64,000 nucleotides of DNA, from positions 1-64,000 of the forward strand of contig NZ_BCXE01000021.1 in assembly GCF_001894945.1 (NCBI RefSeq). Reading direction: 5' to 3'. Positions within the stretch are counted from its first letter, which is position 1; every line of letters begins with the position of its first letter. Of this stretch, positions 6,855 through 15,808 are shown one piece after another. The notes under the pieces were generated by a model that was not told where the DNA came from, searched no databases, and saw only the letters and a list, made by a program, of their open reading frames with translations. Both the position numbers and the translations under genes were made by a program. The DNA comes from Rhodococcus ruber NBRC 15591. Its GTDB lineage: Bacteria; Actinomycetota; Actinomycetes; Mycobacteriales; Mycobacteriaceae.

Positions 6855-7817
6855 ATGTCGACGACCCGTGCGTCCAAGTCCAAGGTTTCGATCGTCGGCG
6901 CCGGCAGCGTCGGCACCGCCGTCGCCTACGCATGCCTGATCCGGGGCTCGGCGGATTCGCTGGCCCTGTTCGATCCGAACACCGACAAGGTGCGGGCCGA
7001 GGTGCTCGACCTGAACCACGGCACCCAGTTCGCCCCCGCGTGCCGCATCGACGGCGCCGACGACCTCGCCGTCACCGCCGGCTCCGATCTGATCGTCGTG
7101 ACGGCGGGCGCCAAGCAGAAGCCGGGCCAGTCACGGCTCGAGCTGGCGGCAGCGAACGTGCGCATCGTCCGGGAACTCACACCGGCGCTGCTCGCGCTCT
7201 CCCCCGAGGCGGTGGTGCTGTTCGTCAGCAACCCGGTCGACGTGGTGACGTATGCGGCGATCCGCGCAACGGACGCCCCCGACGGGCAGATCCTCGGGTC
7301 CGGCACGGTCCTCGACTCGGGACGGTTGCGCTTCCTCGTCGCGCAGCACGTCGGCGTCGCGGTGGAGAACGTGCACGCCCTCATCGTCGGCGAGCACGGC
7401 GATTCGGAGATCACCCTGTGGTCGAGCGCGACGGTGGGTGGGGTTCCGGCCACCGAGTACCGCGACGAGCACGGAGCGGCGGTGTTCGACGCCGCGGTCC
7501 GCGAGCAGATCTCCACCCGGGTGATGCGCAGCGCGTACGAGATCATCCAGGGCAAAGGCGCCACCAACCTGGCCATCGGCCTGTCCACCGCCCGCATCGT
7601 GGAGGCGGTGCTGCGGGATCAGCACCGGGTGCTGCCGGTCTCGACGCTGCAGCGCGGCGTGCACGGGATCGAAGGGGTGTGCCTGTCGCTGCCGACGATC
7701 GTCGACGGCCGCGGCGCCGGCCGGGTACTCGAGATCCCCCTCTCGCCCGACGAGGCCGCCGGGTTGCGGGCGTCGGCGCAGACGTTGCGGGAGGTGCAGC
7801 GCTCGCTGGGGTTGTGA
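6855..7817 (+). CDS. ldh: L-lactate dehydrogenase
   Basis: A 320-residue NAD-dependent 2-hydroxyacid dehydrogenase. The Rossmann motif is GAGSVG (15-20), the mobile loop KPGQSR has Gln92 (the residue that selects pyruvate/lactate rather than oxaloacetate/malate) and Arg94, LDSGR carries the Asp154/Arg157 pair, and the catalytic His181 is in GEHGDS. It interconverts pyruvate and L-lactate. Length and motifs are fully intact. The ATG at 6855 follows a 66-bp divergent spacer. This gene, the HAD gene and bisC are not in the corresponding M. tuberculosis segment as I remember it. Confidence 0.93.
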   Translation: MSTTRASKSKVSIVGAGSVGTAVAYACLIRGSADSLALFDPNTDKVRAEVLDLNHGTQFAPACRIDGADDLAVTAGSDLIVVTAGAKQKPGQSRLELAAANVRIVRELTPALLALSPEAVVLFVSNPVDVVTYAAIRATDAPDGQILGSGTVLDSGRLRFLVAQHVGVAVENVHALIVGEHGDSEITLWSSATVGGVPATEYRDEHGAAVFDAAVREQISTRVMRSAYEIIQGKGATNLAIGLSTARIVEAVLRDQHRVLPVSTLQRGVHGIEGVCLSLPTIVDGRGAGRVLEIPLSPDEAAGLRASAQTLREVQRSLGL

Positions 7818-7861
7818 CCGCCGGGCCCGGCTCCGACCGACGCATCGTCCATCTCCCGGGT

Positions 7862-7880
7862 AGCGACGGATACCGTCGCT
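7862..7880. terminator. Hairpin between convergent ldh and bisC
   Basis: An 8-bp perfect stem AGCGACGG/CCGTCGCT with an ATA loop lies in the 104-bp gap between the two convergent stop codons. No clear U-tract follows. Confidence 0.4.
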
Positions 7881-7921
7881 CGGCCCGCAGGTACCCGGGT
7901 GGCTCGGGCAGGTACCCCGCC

Positions 7922-10237
7922 TCAGCGGGTGCGGATCACCGGCGGGTCGTAGGCGCGGATCGGCGGCAGGTCCCCGTCGAAGCGTTCGATCTGCACGAGC
8001 GCGTGCTGGCCCGTGCAGCCGCGGGCCAGACTCGAGGTGCCCACGTCGGCGGTGAGCACGTTGGGATTTCCGTGCACACACATCGAGCCGGGATCGGCCG
8101 GATCGAGCGGGTCGTACCAGGCGCCGGTGGCCAGCTGCACCACCCCGGGCATCAGGCCGTCGTCGAGGACGGCGCCGGCCAGGCATGCGCCGCGGTCGTT
8201 GAACACCCGCACGACGTCGCCGCCCGCCACACCGCGGGCGGCCGCATCGGCCGGATGCATGCGGATCGGTTCGCGCCCGCGGATCTTCGAGGCCTGACTG
8301 ACGCCGCCGTGGTCGAGCTGGCTGTGCAGGCGGGTCTTGGGCTGGTTCGCGATCAGGTGCAGCGGGTAGTGCTGCGCGCGGGGGCCGCCGAGCCACTCCT
8401 CCGGCTCGAACCACGCAGGGTGCCCGGCGCAGTCGTCGTAGCCGAAGCCGTCGATGTCGGCGGAGAAGATCTCGATGCGCCCACTCGGGGTACGCAGGGG
8501 GTTGCGCTGGGGGTCGGCGCGGAACTCCTCGAACAGTGTCAGCTCGTCCTCGGTGCGCATCCGCACGTGTCCGCGCACCCAGAACTCGTCGAACTCCGGA
8601 GGGGATTCGACGCGGGCGTCGTCGGCGAGGACGAATCCGCGCCACTGCTCGTACAGGTGCTCGAGCCACTGCCGCGCCGTGCGGCCCTCGGTGAACCGGT
8701 CCCCGAAGCCGAGACGGTGCGCGAGCGCCGAGAACGTGTCGTAGTCGTCGCGGGCGGCGGCGAATCGCGGGGCGGCGGCGTGCATCGCGACCAGCAGCGG
8801 GTCGTTGCGGGTGCAGCTGAGATCCTCGCGTTCGAGGGATGTGGTGGACGGCACGACGATGTCGGCGTGCTTGGCCGTCGGCGTCCAGTACGGGTCGTGC
8901 ACGACGATCGTGTCCGGGCGGGCCAGGGCGCGGCGCAGCCGACCCAGGTCCTGATGGTGGTGGAACGGGTTGCCGCCGGCCCAGTACACGAGCCGGATGT
9001 CGGGGTACGTCAGGCGCCGGCCGTCGAAGTCGTACTCCTGGCCCGGCCGCAGCAGCAGGTCGGAGATCGCGGCCACGGGAATCAGGTCACCGACCGGATT
9101 GTCGCCCTGGAACAGGGTCGGGAGCGGGTACGGGACGGGCGCGATGCCGGGTTCGTTCATCGAGCCGTAGCCGTGACCGAACCCGCCGCCGGGCAGCCCG
9201 ATCTGGCCGAGCATCGCGGCGAGGGTCACCCCCGCCCACGGGGCCTGCTCGCCGTACCGGACCCGCTGCAGCGACCAGGTGACGGTGATCAGGGTGCGGC
9301 CGGCGGCCATGCGCCGGGCCAGCGCGGCGAGGGTCTCGGCGGACAGCCCGGACAGGGCGGCCGCCCACTGCGGTGTCTTGGCGACGCCGTCGGTGCGGCC
9401 GAGCAGATAGTCCTCGAACTTGTCGTAGCCGACGCAGTAGCGGTCGAGGAAGTCGCGGTCGGCGAGGCCCTCGGTGGCGAGCACGTAGGCGAGGGCGAGC
9501 ATGATCGCGACGTCCGTCCCGGGTCGCGGCGCGAGGCGTTCGGCGGCGCCGTGCAGATCGTCGTGCAGGGGGCTGACGGACACGACCGTCCCGCCGCGGG
9601 CGCGCAGAGCGTCGAGCGCCCCCCGCGTGGGATGGTTGCTGGTGCCGCCGTCGTTGACGGCCGTGTTCTTGAGCGGCACCCCGCCGAAACACACCATCAG
9701 GTCGGTGTCGCGGGCGATGACGTCCCAGTTCGTCGCACGGGCGAACAGCTTCCAGTGCGTGCCGACCACGCGCGGCATGATCACGCCGGTCGCACCGAGC
9801 GAATAGCTGTGCACCGAGCGGGTGTAGCCGCCGAGCATCTTCAGGAAGCGATGCACCTGACTCTGCGCGTGGTGGAACCGGCCCGGCGACGACCACCCGT
9901 ACGAACCGCCGAAGATCGCCCGGTTGCCGTGCGCGTCGATCACGCGCTGCAGCTCGCCGGCCAGCAGTTCGGTCAGCTCGTCCCAGGACACCGCGACGAA
10001 TTCGTCGTCGCCGCGGCGATCGCTCGGCCCCGGTCCGTGCTCGAGCCAGCCCCGGCGCACCGCCGGTCCCGCGACCCGCGAGCGGTGCCGCACCGAGCCG
10101 ACGGCATTGTCGAGAAACGGTGACGGATCGGCGTCGCCGCGGAAGGGATGCACGGCGCTGACATCGCCCTCGTGCGTCTCGACCTCGAACATCCCCCAGT
10201 GCGCCATGTGCTGGTACCGCACGGGCCGAGAACTCAT
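7922..10237 (-). CDS. bisC: Biotin/methionine sulfoxide reductase-type molybdoenzyme
   Basis: A 771-residue member of the DMSO reductase family, BisC/TorA branch. There is no N-terminal CxxC Fe-S motif; the protein starts directly with RYQHMAHWGMFEVE. Conserved parts are GGSYGWSSPGRFHHAQSQ, YSLGATGVIMP (the Ser in this segment is the expected Mo ligand), WAGGNPFHHHQD and VVPSTTSLERED. It needs bis-MGD. E. coli BisC (777 residues) reduces biotin sulfoxide and free Met-S-sulfoxide; there is no Tat signal, so it is cytoplasmic. With MsrB nearby, a role in Met-sulfoxide repair is plausible. The electron donor is unknown. ATG 10237 gives the standard N-terminus. Confidence 0.85.
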   Translation of the reverse strand: MSSRPVRYQHMAHWGMFEVETHEGDVSAVHPFRGDADPSPFLDNAVGSVRHRSRVAGPAVRRGWLEHGPGPSDRRGDDEFVAVSWDELTELLAGELQRVIDAHGNRAIFGGSYGWSSPGRFHHAQSQVHRFLKMLGGYTRSVHSYSLGATGVIMPRVVGTHWKLFARATNWDVIARDTDLMVCFGGVPLKNTAVNDGGTSNHPTRGALDALRARGGTVVSVSPLHDDLHGAAERLAPRPGTDVAIMLALAYVLATEGLADRDFLDRYCVGYDKFEDYLLGRTDGVAKTPQWAAALSGLSAETLAALARRMAAGRTLITVTWSLQRVRYGEQAPWAGVTLAAMLGQIGLPGGGFGHGYGSMNEPGIAPVPYPLPTLFQGDNPVGDLIPVAAISDLLLRPGQEYDFDGRRLTYPDIRLVYWAGGNPFHHHQDLGRLRRALARPDTIVVHDPYWTPTAKHADIVVPSTTSLEREDLSCTRNDPLLVAMHAAAPRFAAARDDYDTFSALAHRLGFGDRFTEGRTARQWLEHLYEQWRGFVLADDARVESPPEFDEFWVRGHVRMRTEDELTLFEEFRADPQRNPLRTPSGRIEIFSADIDGFGYDDCAGHPAWFEPEEWLGGPRAQHYPLHLIANQPKTRLHSQLDHGGVSQASKIRGREPIRMHPADAAARGVAGGDVVRVFNDRGACLAGAVLDDGLMPGVVQLATGAWYDPLDPADPGSMCVHGNPNVLTADVGTSSLARGCTGQHALVQIERFDGDLPPIRAYDPPVIRTR

Positions 10238-10289
10238 GGTGCACAGTCTGCCAGGGGGTGCACCGCGTCCTTCCGGCGAGCCGACGGCG

Positions 10290-10325
10290 CCCCCGGAGTC
10301 CGCGCAAGGGCGGCGTCTCCGGGGG
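10290..10325 (-). terminator. Hairpin after the heme genes
   Basis: CCCCCGGAG (10290-10298) pairs with CTCCGGGGG (10317-10325), loop 18 nt, in the 101-bp gap between chdC's stop and the bisC start. It may end the hemE-cgoX-chdC message. It is G/C-only and lacks a U-tract. Confidence 0.35.
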
Positions 10326-10338
10326 GTGACGGCGGGCG

Positions 10339-11034
10339 TCAGGGCAGCGCGGTGATCAGCGTCTCGAGGTCGACGCGCGGTCCGGTGAAGAACGGGGTCT
10401 CCTCCCGGACGTGCATGCGGGCCTCGGTGGCACGCAGGTCGCGCATGAGGTCGACGATGCGATCGAGTTCGGGGGCTTCGAATGCGAGGATCCACTCGTA
10501 GTCGCCGAGGGCGAACGCGGGCACGGTGTTGGCCCGCACGTCCGGGTAGCCGCGCGCGGCCTTGCCGTGGTCGGCGAGCATCTGGCGGCGTTCGGCGTCG
10601 GGGAGCAGGTACCACTCGTACGACCGCACGAACGGGTAGACGCAGACGTAGTTGCCGGGTTCCTCACCGGCGATGAAGGCGGGCAGGTGGCTCTTGTTGA
10701 ACTCGGCCGGCCGGTGCAGGCACACGTTCGACCACACCGGGGTGGTGGTGCGGCCGAGGACGGTGGTCCGGCGGAAATCGGCGTAGAGCTTCTGCAGGTC
10801 TTCGAGTCGCTCGGCGTGCGTCCAGATCATGAAGTCGGCGTCGGCGCGCACCCCGGCGACGTCGTAGATGCCGCGCACGACCAGATCGGTGCCGTCGTAG
10901 GCCGCGAAGAACTTCTGGGCGTCCTCGATCGCCGCGGAGCGGTCGTCGCCGAGGGCACCGGGCTGGACCCGGAACACCGAGAACATCGCGTAGCGCAGGG
11001 TGGAATTGAGCTTGTCGTAGTCGAGACGTGCCAT
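10339..11034 (-). CDS. chdC: Coproheme decarboxylase ChdC (HemQ)
   Basis: The 231-residue product is a chlorite-dismutase-like protein, almost the length of M. tuberculosis Rv2676c. Diagnostic stretches are [46 protein letters not shown] and [18 protein letters not shown]. It decarboxylates Fe-coproporphyrin III to protoheme, the last step of the coproporphyrin-dependent pathway. Start 11034 ([10 protein letters not shown]) has AGGA 8 nt upstream; an ATG at 11043 forms an ATGA overlap with the cgoX stop but has the purine run too close. Either way it is translationally linked to cgoX. Confidence 0.95.
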   Translation of the reverse strand: MARLDYDKLNSTLRYAMFSVFRVQPGALGDDRSAAIEDAQKFFAAYDGTDLVVRGIYDVAGVRADADFMIWTHAERLEDLQKLYADFRRTTVLGRTTTPVWSNVCLHRPAEFNKSHLPAFIAGEEPGNYVCVYPFVRSYEWYLLPDAERRQMLADHGKAARGYPDVRANTVPAFALGDYEWILAFEAPELDRIVDLMRDLRATEARMHVREETPFFTGPRVDLETLITALP

Positions 11035-11039
11035 ACCGC

Positions 11040-12398
11040 TCATCCTGCCACTCGGGTTGCCAGGCGCGTCGCGGCCGTCGTGCCTGATGCGACACATGCC
11101 GGCACACCCACGCCGTGGAGCATCGCGCCGGCGACCTCGAGGCCGTCGACGGCGGCGACCGCGTCCTCGAGCGCCGCGACGATGTCGAGGTGCCCGGCCC
11201 GGTACTGCGGCAGGCCCCCGTGCCAGCGCTGGACGAACGCGGCCACGGGCTCGTCGGTGACACCGGTGACGGTGGCGAGGTCGATGCGCGCGCGGGCGAT
11301 CAGCTCGTCGTCGGGGGCGTCGACGATCGCGGCCTCGCCGTAGCGGCCGAACGATGCGCGGGCCAGCGCGACGTCGCGCCCGGCCAGGTGGGGCCACTTG
11401 CGGCTCGACAGGGTGAACGCCTTGGCGGACAAATCCTCGCCGGTGGCCACGAGGATCCCCGAGTTCTGCGGCAGTGCGGCACCGTCCGGCAGTGCCAGCG
11501 CGACCACCGCCGACGATGCGAGCGGGATCCGGGCCGCCTGGGCGGCTGCCGCCGGGACGGCGTCGGCGAGCAGTTCGGCGGCGCGGTCGGCGGGCACCGC
11601 GAGGACGACGCCGTCCACGGGCCCGATCGGGTCGAGGTCCCAGCGGCCGCCGCTGCGGCGCAGTCCGCTCGCGGTGACGTGCCGGATCTCGGCGTCGGCC
11701 GCCTTCTCGAGCGCGTCGAGCAACGTGCCGTAGCCGTCGCGCAGGGTGCCGAACACGGGTGTGTCCGAGGGCTCGGGCAGGGCTCGGACGACCGCCTCGC
11801 TCAGGCTCGGGGCCCCCGCGTCGAGGGCTGCGGCCAGAGCCGGCAGGGTGGCCCGCACGCCTGCGGTGTCCGAGAGCCCGGAGTAGACGCCGCCGAGGAG
11901 GGGGTCGACGGAGCGGCGCACCACCTGCTCGCCGAACCGGGCGGTCACCAGGTCGGCCACCGAGACGTCGCGGGTGCGGTCCCAGTGCAGCGGAACGGTG
12001 GGCTCGGCGGCGATTCGCGCAAGGGTCTCGGTGTCGACGAGACCGGTGAGCGCCCCGGCGTCGGCGGGGATCCCCATCAGGGTGCCGCCGGGCAGCGGGT
12101 GCAGCGCGGCGCCGGCGTAGATCAGCGGCCGGGCCCCGGACGGGTGGACGATCCGGTCGCTCAGGCCCAGCTCCGCGAGCAGCGCCGGGACCTCGGGGCG
12201 GCGACCGATGAACGCTTCCGCTCCCACGTCGACCGGATCGCCGGCGAGCGGCACCGTGTGCAGCTTTCCGCCGAGCCGATCGGCGCCCTCGAGCAGGACG
12301 ATCCGGGCGTGCGCGCCGAGCAGGCGACGGAGCCGGTACGCCGCGACGAGCCCGGTGATGCCGCCCCCGACGACGGCGAGGCTCGGCGTACCGCTCAC
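11040..12398 (-). CDS. cgoX: Coproporphyrinogen III oxidase CgoX (HemY-type)
   Basis: A 452-residue FAD enzyme: dinucleotide-binding [11 protein letters not shown] at the N-terminus, the family [11 protein letters not shown] motif, [13 protein letters not shown], and a C-terminal [11 protein letters not shown] segment closing the FAD site. In actinobacteria this HemY-type oxidase makes coproporphyrin III, not protoporphyrin IX. GTG 12398 overlaps the hemE stop by 4 bp (GTGA), and its own stop lies 5 bp before chdC's start, so hemE, cgoX and chdC form one translationally coupled operon. Confidence 0.93.
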   Translation of the reverse strand: MSGTPSLAVVGGGITGLVAAYRLRRLLGAHARIVLLEGADRLGGKLHTVPLAGDPVDVGAEAFIGRRPEVPALLAELGLSDRIVHPSGARPLIYAGAALHPLPGGTLMGIPADAGALTGLVDTETLARIAAEPTVPLHWDRTRDVSVADLVTARFGEQVVRRSVDPLLGGVYSGLSDTAGVRATLPALAAALDAGAPSLSEAVVRALPEPSDTPVFGTLRDGYGTLLDALEKAADAEIRHVTASGLRRSGGRWDLDPIGPVDGVVLAVPADRAAELLADAVPAAAAQAARIPLASSAVVALALPDGAALPQNSGILVATGEDLSAKAFTLSSRKWPHLAGRDVALARASFGRYGEAAIVDAPDDELIARARIDLATVTGVTDEPVAAFVQRWHGGLPQYRAGHLDIVAALEDAVAAVDGLEVAGAMLHGVGVPACVASGTTAATRLATRVAG

Positions 12399-13492
12399 AA
12401 CGAGTGCACCAGGTCGACGACCGCGGTGAGGACGTCCGGGTCGGTGTCCGGGAGGACACCGTGCCCGAGGTTGAAGATGTGCCCGGTGGCTCCCGCGGCG
12501 CGGGCGCGGTCCCCCTCGGCGACGATGCGCCGCACCTCTGCCTGGACGACGTCGGGTCCGGCGAACAGGATCGCGGGATCGAGGTTGCCCTGCAAGGCCT
12601 TTCCGGCCCCCACCCGGGTGGCGGCGACGTCCAGCGGCACCCGCCAGTCCACGCCGACCACGTCGGCGCCGGCCTCACCCATCGCGCCGAGCAGCTCGCC
12701 GGTGCCGACGCCGAAGTGGATGCGCGGCACGCCGGCGGACTCGACCTCGGCGAACACCCGTTCCGAGTGGGGCAGCACGAACTCGCGGTAGTCGGCCAGC
12801 GACAGCGCGCCCGCCCACGAGTCGAACAGCTGGACCGCGTCGACGCCGGCGTGCAGCTGGGCCTGCAGGAACGCGATCGTGATGTCGGCGAGCCGCCCCA
12901 GGAGGGCGTGCCACGTGCGCGGCTCGGCGTGCATGAGGGCCTTGGTGCGCTCGTGGTTGCGGCTGGGACCGCCCTCGACGAGGTAGGAGGCGAGGGTGAA
13001 CGGCGCCCCGGCGAAACCGATGAGCGGGACGTCGCCGAGCTCGCGGGTGAGCAGCCCGACCGCCCGTGCGACGGCACCGACCTCGTCGTGCTCGAGGATC
13101 GGCAGCTTCGCCACGTCCGCCGCGGTGCGCACGGGGTCGGCGATCACCGGTCCGGTCCCGGCCACGATGTCGAGGTCGATCCCCGCGGCCTTGAGCGGAA
13201 CTACGATGTCCGAGAACAGGATCGCAGCATCGACGCGATGACGGCGCACCGGCTGCAGGGTGATCTCGCACACCAGCTCGGGATCGAAGCAGGACTCGAG
13301 CATGCCGATGTTCGCCCGGATCTCCCGGTACTCGGGAAGCGAGCGACCGGCCTGTCGCATGAACCACACGGGCCGGTGTGCCGGCTCGAGTCCCCGCGCG
13401 GCGGCGAGCAGGGGCGCCTGCGGGAGCTGGCGCCGCGTCGGGTACTCCACACGCGGGGTGGAGCCGACGTTCGTGTTCTCCAGGCCGGTCAT
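12395..13492 (-). CDS. hemE: Uroporphyrinogen decarboxylase
   Basis: A full-length 365-residue HemE. It has the signature [17 protein letters not shown] (substrate-binding Arg/Asp region), [32 protein letters not shown] and the C-terminal [15 protein letters not shown]. It converts uroporphyrinogen III to coproporphyrinogen III. The ATG at 13492 gives a short extension before PLLAAARG as usual in this group. It is the first gene of the heme operon hemE-cgoX-chdC and is divergent from the DUF3000 gene (116 bp). Confidence 0.95.
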   Translation of the reverse strand: MTGLENTNVGSTPRVEYPTRRQLPQAPLLAAARGLEPAHRPVWFMRQAGRSLPEYREIRANIGMLESCFDPELVCEITLQPVRRHRVDAAILFSDIVVPLKAAGIDLDIVAGTGPVIADPVRTAADVAKLPILEHDEVGAVARAVGLLTRELGDVPLIGFAGAPFTLASYLVEGGPSRNHERTKALMHAEPRTWHALLGRLADITIAFLQAQLHAGVDAVQLFDSWAGALSLADYREFVLPHSERVFAEVESAGVPRIHFGVGTGELLGAMGEAGADVVGVDWRVPLDVAATRVGAGKALQGNLDPAILFAGPDVVQAEVRRIVAEGDRARAAGATGHIFNLGHGVLPDTDPDVLTAVVDLVHSL

Positions 13493-13608
13493 CGATCCTC
13501 GTTCGTCCAGGGGCACGGGTCGCCGCCCATGCTGCCACGTCCGGCCACCCCTCCGGAATCGGCGCGCCTCCCGCGTGGCCCCGGTCACCCGGTCTAACGT
13601 CCGCAGTC

Positions 13609-14184
13609 GTGACCACCTCGCCCGCCGAGCCGGCTCAGTTCCGCGCGGCCATCGACTCGATGAACGCGGCCACCGTGCGGCCGGAAATCGAGGTGGGTCC
13701 GATCCGGCCGCCGCAGCGGCTGGCTCCGTACAGCTACGCGCTGGGCGCGGAGGTGCTTCATCCGGACACCGATCTGGTGCCCGAGCAGTCGGAGGGCGAC
13801 GCGTTCGGCAGGCTGATCCTGCTGCACGATCCGGACGGCGACGAGGCCTGGAACGGCACCATGCGGCTCGTCGCCTACATCCAGGCGGACGTGGACGCCT
13901 CGCTGGCTGCCGATCCCCTGCTTCCGGAGGTGGCCTGGAGCTGGCTGGTCGATGCCCTCGACGCGCACGGCGAGCCGCTGACGGCGCTCGGCGGCACCGT
14001 GACGTCGACGAGTTCGGTGCGCTTCGGTGACATCGCCGGCCCGGCCCGAGCGCATCAGCTCGAGCTGCGGGCCTCGTGGACCGCGCAGTCCGGTGAACTC
14101 GGCCCGCACGTGGAGGCGTTCTGCGAGGTGCTCGCGTACGCGGCGGGCCTGCCCCCGGCGGGCGTGACGCAGCTTCAGCCCTGA
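13609..14184 (+). CDS. DUF3000 family protein
   Basis: A 191-residue soluble protein conserved across actinobacteria with unknown function, corresponding in place to M. tuberculosis Rv2680. There are no membrane segments or catalytic motifs I can name. GTG 13609 is supported by TAACGT at 13595-13600, 8 nt upstream (leaderless pattern). It usually neighbours RNase D and heme genes; here two WS/DGAT genes separate it from rnd. A 14-bp unit is tandemly repeated from the A of its stop codon onward (14184-14219). Confidence 0.85.
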   Translation: MTTSPAEPAQFRAAIDSMNAATVRPEIEVGPIRPPQRLAPYSYALGAEVLHPDTDLVPEQSEGDAFGRLILLHDPDGDEAWNGTMRLVAYIQADVDASLAADPLLPEVAWSWLVDALDAHGEPLTALGGTVTSTSSVRFGDIAGPARAHQLELRASWTAQSGELGPHVEAFCEVLAYAAGLPPAGVTQLQP

Positions 14185-14219
14185 ATCGTCGGCACGGAAT
14201 CGTCGGCACGGAATCGTCG
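14184..14219. repeat. 14-bp tandem repeat at DUF3000 stop codon
   Basis: The unit AATCGTCGGCACGG occurs at 14184-14197 and 14198-14211, followed by a partial third copy at 14212-14219. The first base is the last base of the TGA stop. Comparable 3'-end duplications occur at 30054-30095 and 38771-38845. Confidence 0.8.
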
Positions 14220-14277
14220 CCGCCGGCGCCCGGGTTCCCGACGGGCCGGAACGGGTGTACGGGGCACGTCGCGGTCC

Positions 14278-14283
14278 TATGAT
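14278..14283 (+). promoter_or_regulatory. -10 element of WS/DGAT 1, leaderless
   Basis: TATGAT (14278-14283) lies 6 nt before ATG 14290, so transcription would begin at or beside the start codon. Confidence 0.5.
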
Positions 14284-14289
14284 CGAGGC

Positions 14290-15702
14290 ATGCGGCGGCT
14301 CAGCGGGCTCGACGCCGCGCTTCTCTACACCGACACACCCGGGCAGCCGGTACAGATCGGTGGCCTCGCCCTGCTCGACGTCTCCACCGTGCCGGGGGGC
14401 TACTCCTTCGAACGGCTGGGATCCGACCTGGCGGCGCGGGTCGCGGCAGTGCCGCTGCTGCGCCGGCGAGTGGTCGATTCCCGGTTCAATCCCGGCCACC
14501 CCGCGTGGGTGGACGACCCGGGTTTCGACGTCGGCCGGCATCTGCGCCGGTTCACCGTGCCACCGCCGGGTACCGCCGCCGAACTGGCGGTGCTCTGCGG
14601 GCAGCGCTTCGCGCAGCGGTTCGACCGGTCCGGGCCACTGTGGGAGACCGCGGTGTTCGAGGGGCTGGCCGACGGCTCGGTCGCGGTGCTGACACGCATC
14701 CACCACGCCGTGGTGGACGGCCTCGCCGGAGCGACCCTGCTGGCGCAGTTGTGTGACCTCGAACCGGGGGCGCCGCCCCCGCAACCCGAGTCGCCCGGCG
14801 TCGGCGGGGGCAACCGCCTGAGCGTCGCCGCGGGCGGCATCGCCGATCTCGCCGCGCGTCCGCTGCACCTGGCCCGGGCGGTACGGTCCAGCGCGGCGCT
14901 GGTGCCCGGTTGGGTGGGCCGGGCCCGGCGGGGCGAGGCGATGGCGGTTCCGCTCACGGCCCCGCGGACGTCGTTCAACCGCCGCGTGACCGGCCGCCGC
15001 AACGTCGCATTCGTGACGCTGGATTTCACGGCCGTGAAGGCGGTCAAGCGGGCGTTCGGCGTCACCGTCAACGACGTCGTGCTCGCGCTGTGTTCCTCGG
15101 TTCTGCGCCGGTATCTCGCCGCCCGCCGTGAGCTGCCGGCCTCTCCCCTGTTGGCGGCCGTCCCGGTCTCGGTGCACGGACGCGCCCGGGGCGACGCCGG
15201 CAACCAGATCTCGGTACTGATCGGGCGGCTGCACACCGAGATCGCCGACCCGGTGGTGCGGCTGCATGCCGTGGCGGCGGACCAGACCGCGGCGAAGGCG
15301 CATCAGGCCACGTTCGACCCGGATCTGCTCGGCAGCTGGGGCCAGGTGACCCCGGGAGCGGCGTTCGGTGCGGTGCTGCGGCTGTATTCGGCGCTGCGAC
15401 TGCCCGACGTGCTCCCCGTGCTCAACAACCTCGTCGTCTCCGATATCCCCGGGCCGAAGGACACGCTGTACTACCTGGGCGCGCGGATCACCGCGCTCTA
15501 CCCGTTCGGGCCGATCTACCACGGCGCAGGCCTGAACATCACCGTCCTGTCGCTCGACGGCGGCCTGCACTTCGGTCTGCAGTCGTGCCCGGACCTGCTA
15601 CCGGACCTGTGGCAGCTGGCCGGCGGTTTCCCGGCCGCGCTCGCGGAGCTGGCCGACCGGCTTCCCGGCACGCCGCCGGCCCCGCTCGCCACGCCGGGCT
15701 GA
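14290..15702 (+). CDS. Wax ester synthase/diacylglycerol acyltransferase (WS/DGAT) 1
   Basis: A 470-residue bifunctional acyltransferase with the catalytic HHxxxDG motif as HHAVVDG (138-144), N-terminal [19 protein letters not shown] and C-terminal [11 protein letters not shown] with [17 protein letters not shown]. It esterifies diacylglycerol or fatty alcohol with acyl-CoA at the membrane/lipid-body surface for storage. A second paralogue follows 106 bp downstream, so the pair arose by tandem duplication. The position corresponds to echA15 in M. tuberculosis as I recall, making this a lineage-specific insertion. Confidence 0.92.
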   Translation: MRRLSGLDAALLYTDTPGQPVQIGGLALLDVSTVPGGYSFERLGSDLAARVAAVPLLRRRVVDSRFNPGHPAWVDDPGFDVGRHLRRFTVPPPGTAAELAVLCGQRFAQRFDRSGPLWETAVFEGLADGSVAVLTRIHHAVVDGLAGATLLAQLCDLEPGAPPPQPESPGVGGGNRLSVAAGGIADLAARPLHLARAVRSSAALVPGWVGRARRGEAMAVPLTAPRTSFNRRVTGRRNVAFVTLDFTAVKAVKRAFGVTVNDVVLALCSSVLRRYLAARRELPASPLLAAVPVSVHGRARGDAGNQISVLIGRLHTEIADPVVRLHAVAADQTAAKAHQATFDPDLLGSWGQVTPGAAFGAVLRLYSALRLPDVLPVLNNLVVSDIPGPKDTLYYLGARITALYPFGPIYHGAGLNITVLSLDGGLHFGLQSCPDLLPDLWQLAGGFPAALAELADRLPGTPPAPLATPG

Positions 15703-15784
15703 CTGCCGCCGCGGCTGCGGACACCCGGAGAACGCCGGCCGGGGTGGGTTCGCGCACGTGGAGCGATCGTTCCCGTGCAGATTC

Positions 15785-15798
15785 TAGAACTCGTTCTA
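15785..15798. promoter_or_regulatory. KstR-type operator upstream of WS/DGAT 2
   Basis: TAGAACTCGTTCTA is a perfect palindrome and matches the KstR consensus TnnAACnnGTTnnA at every fixed position. The right half overlaps the probable -10 (TTCTAC/TCTACC, 15795-15800) of the gene starting at 15809, so binding would block transcription. KstR is the TetR repressor of sterol catabolism, relieved by 3-oxo-cholestenoyl-CoA. Confidence 0.65.
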
Positions 15799-15808
15799 CC
15801 ATGAGGGC

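Noticed and set aside
15785-15798. LexA/SOS box
   Set aside because: SOS boxes in actinobacteria have GAAC-N4-GTTC; here only two bases separate GAAC and GTTC, which fits KstR.
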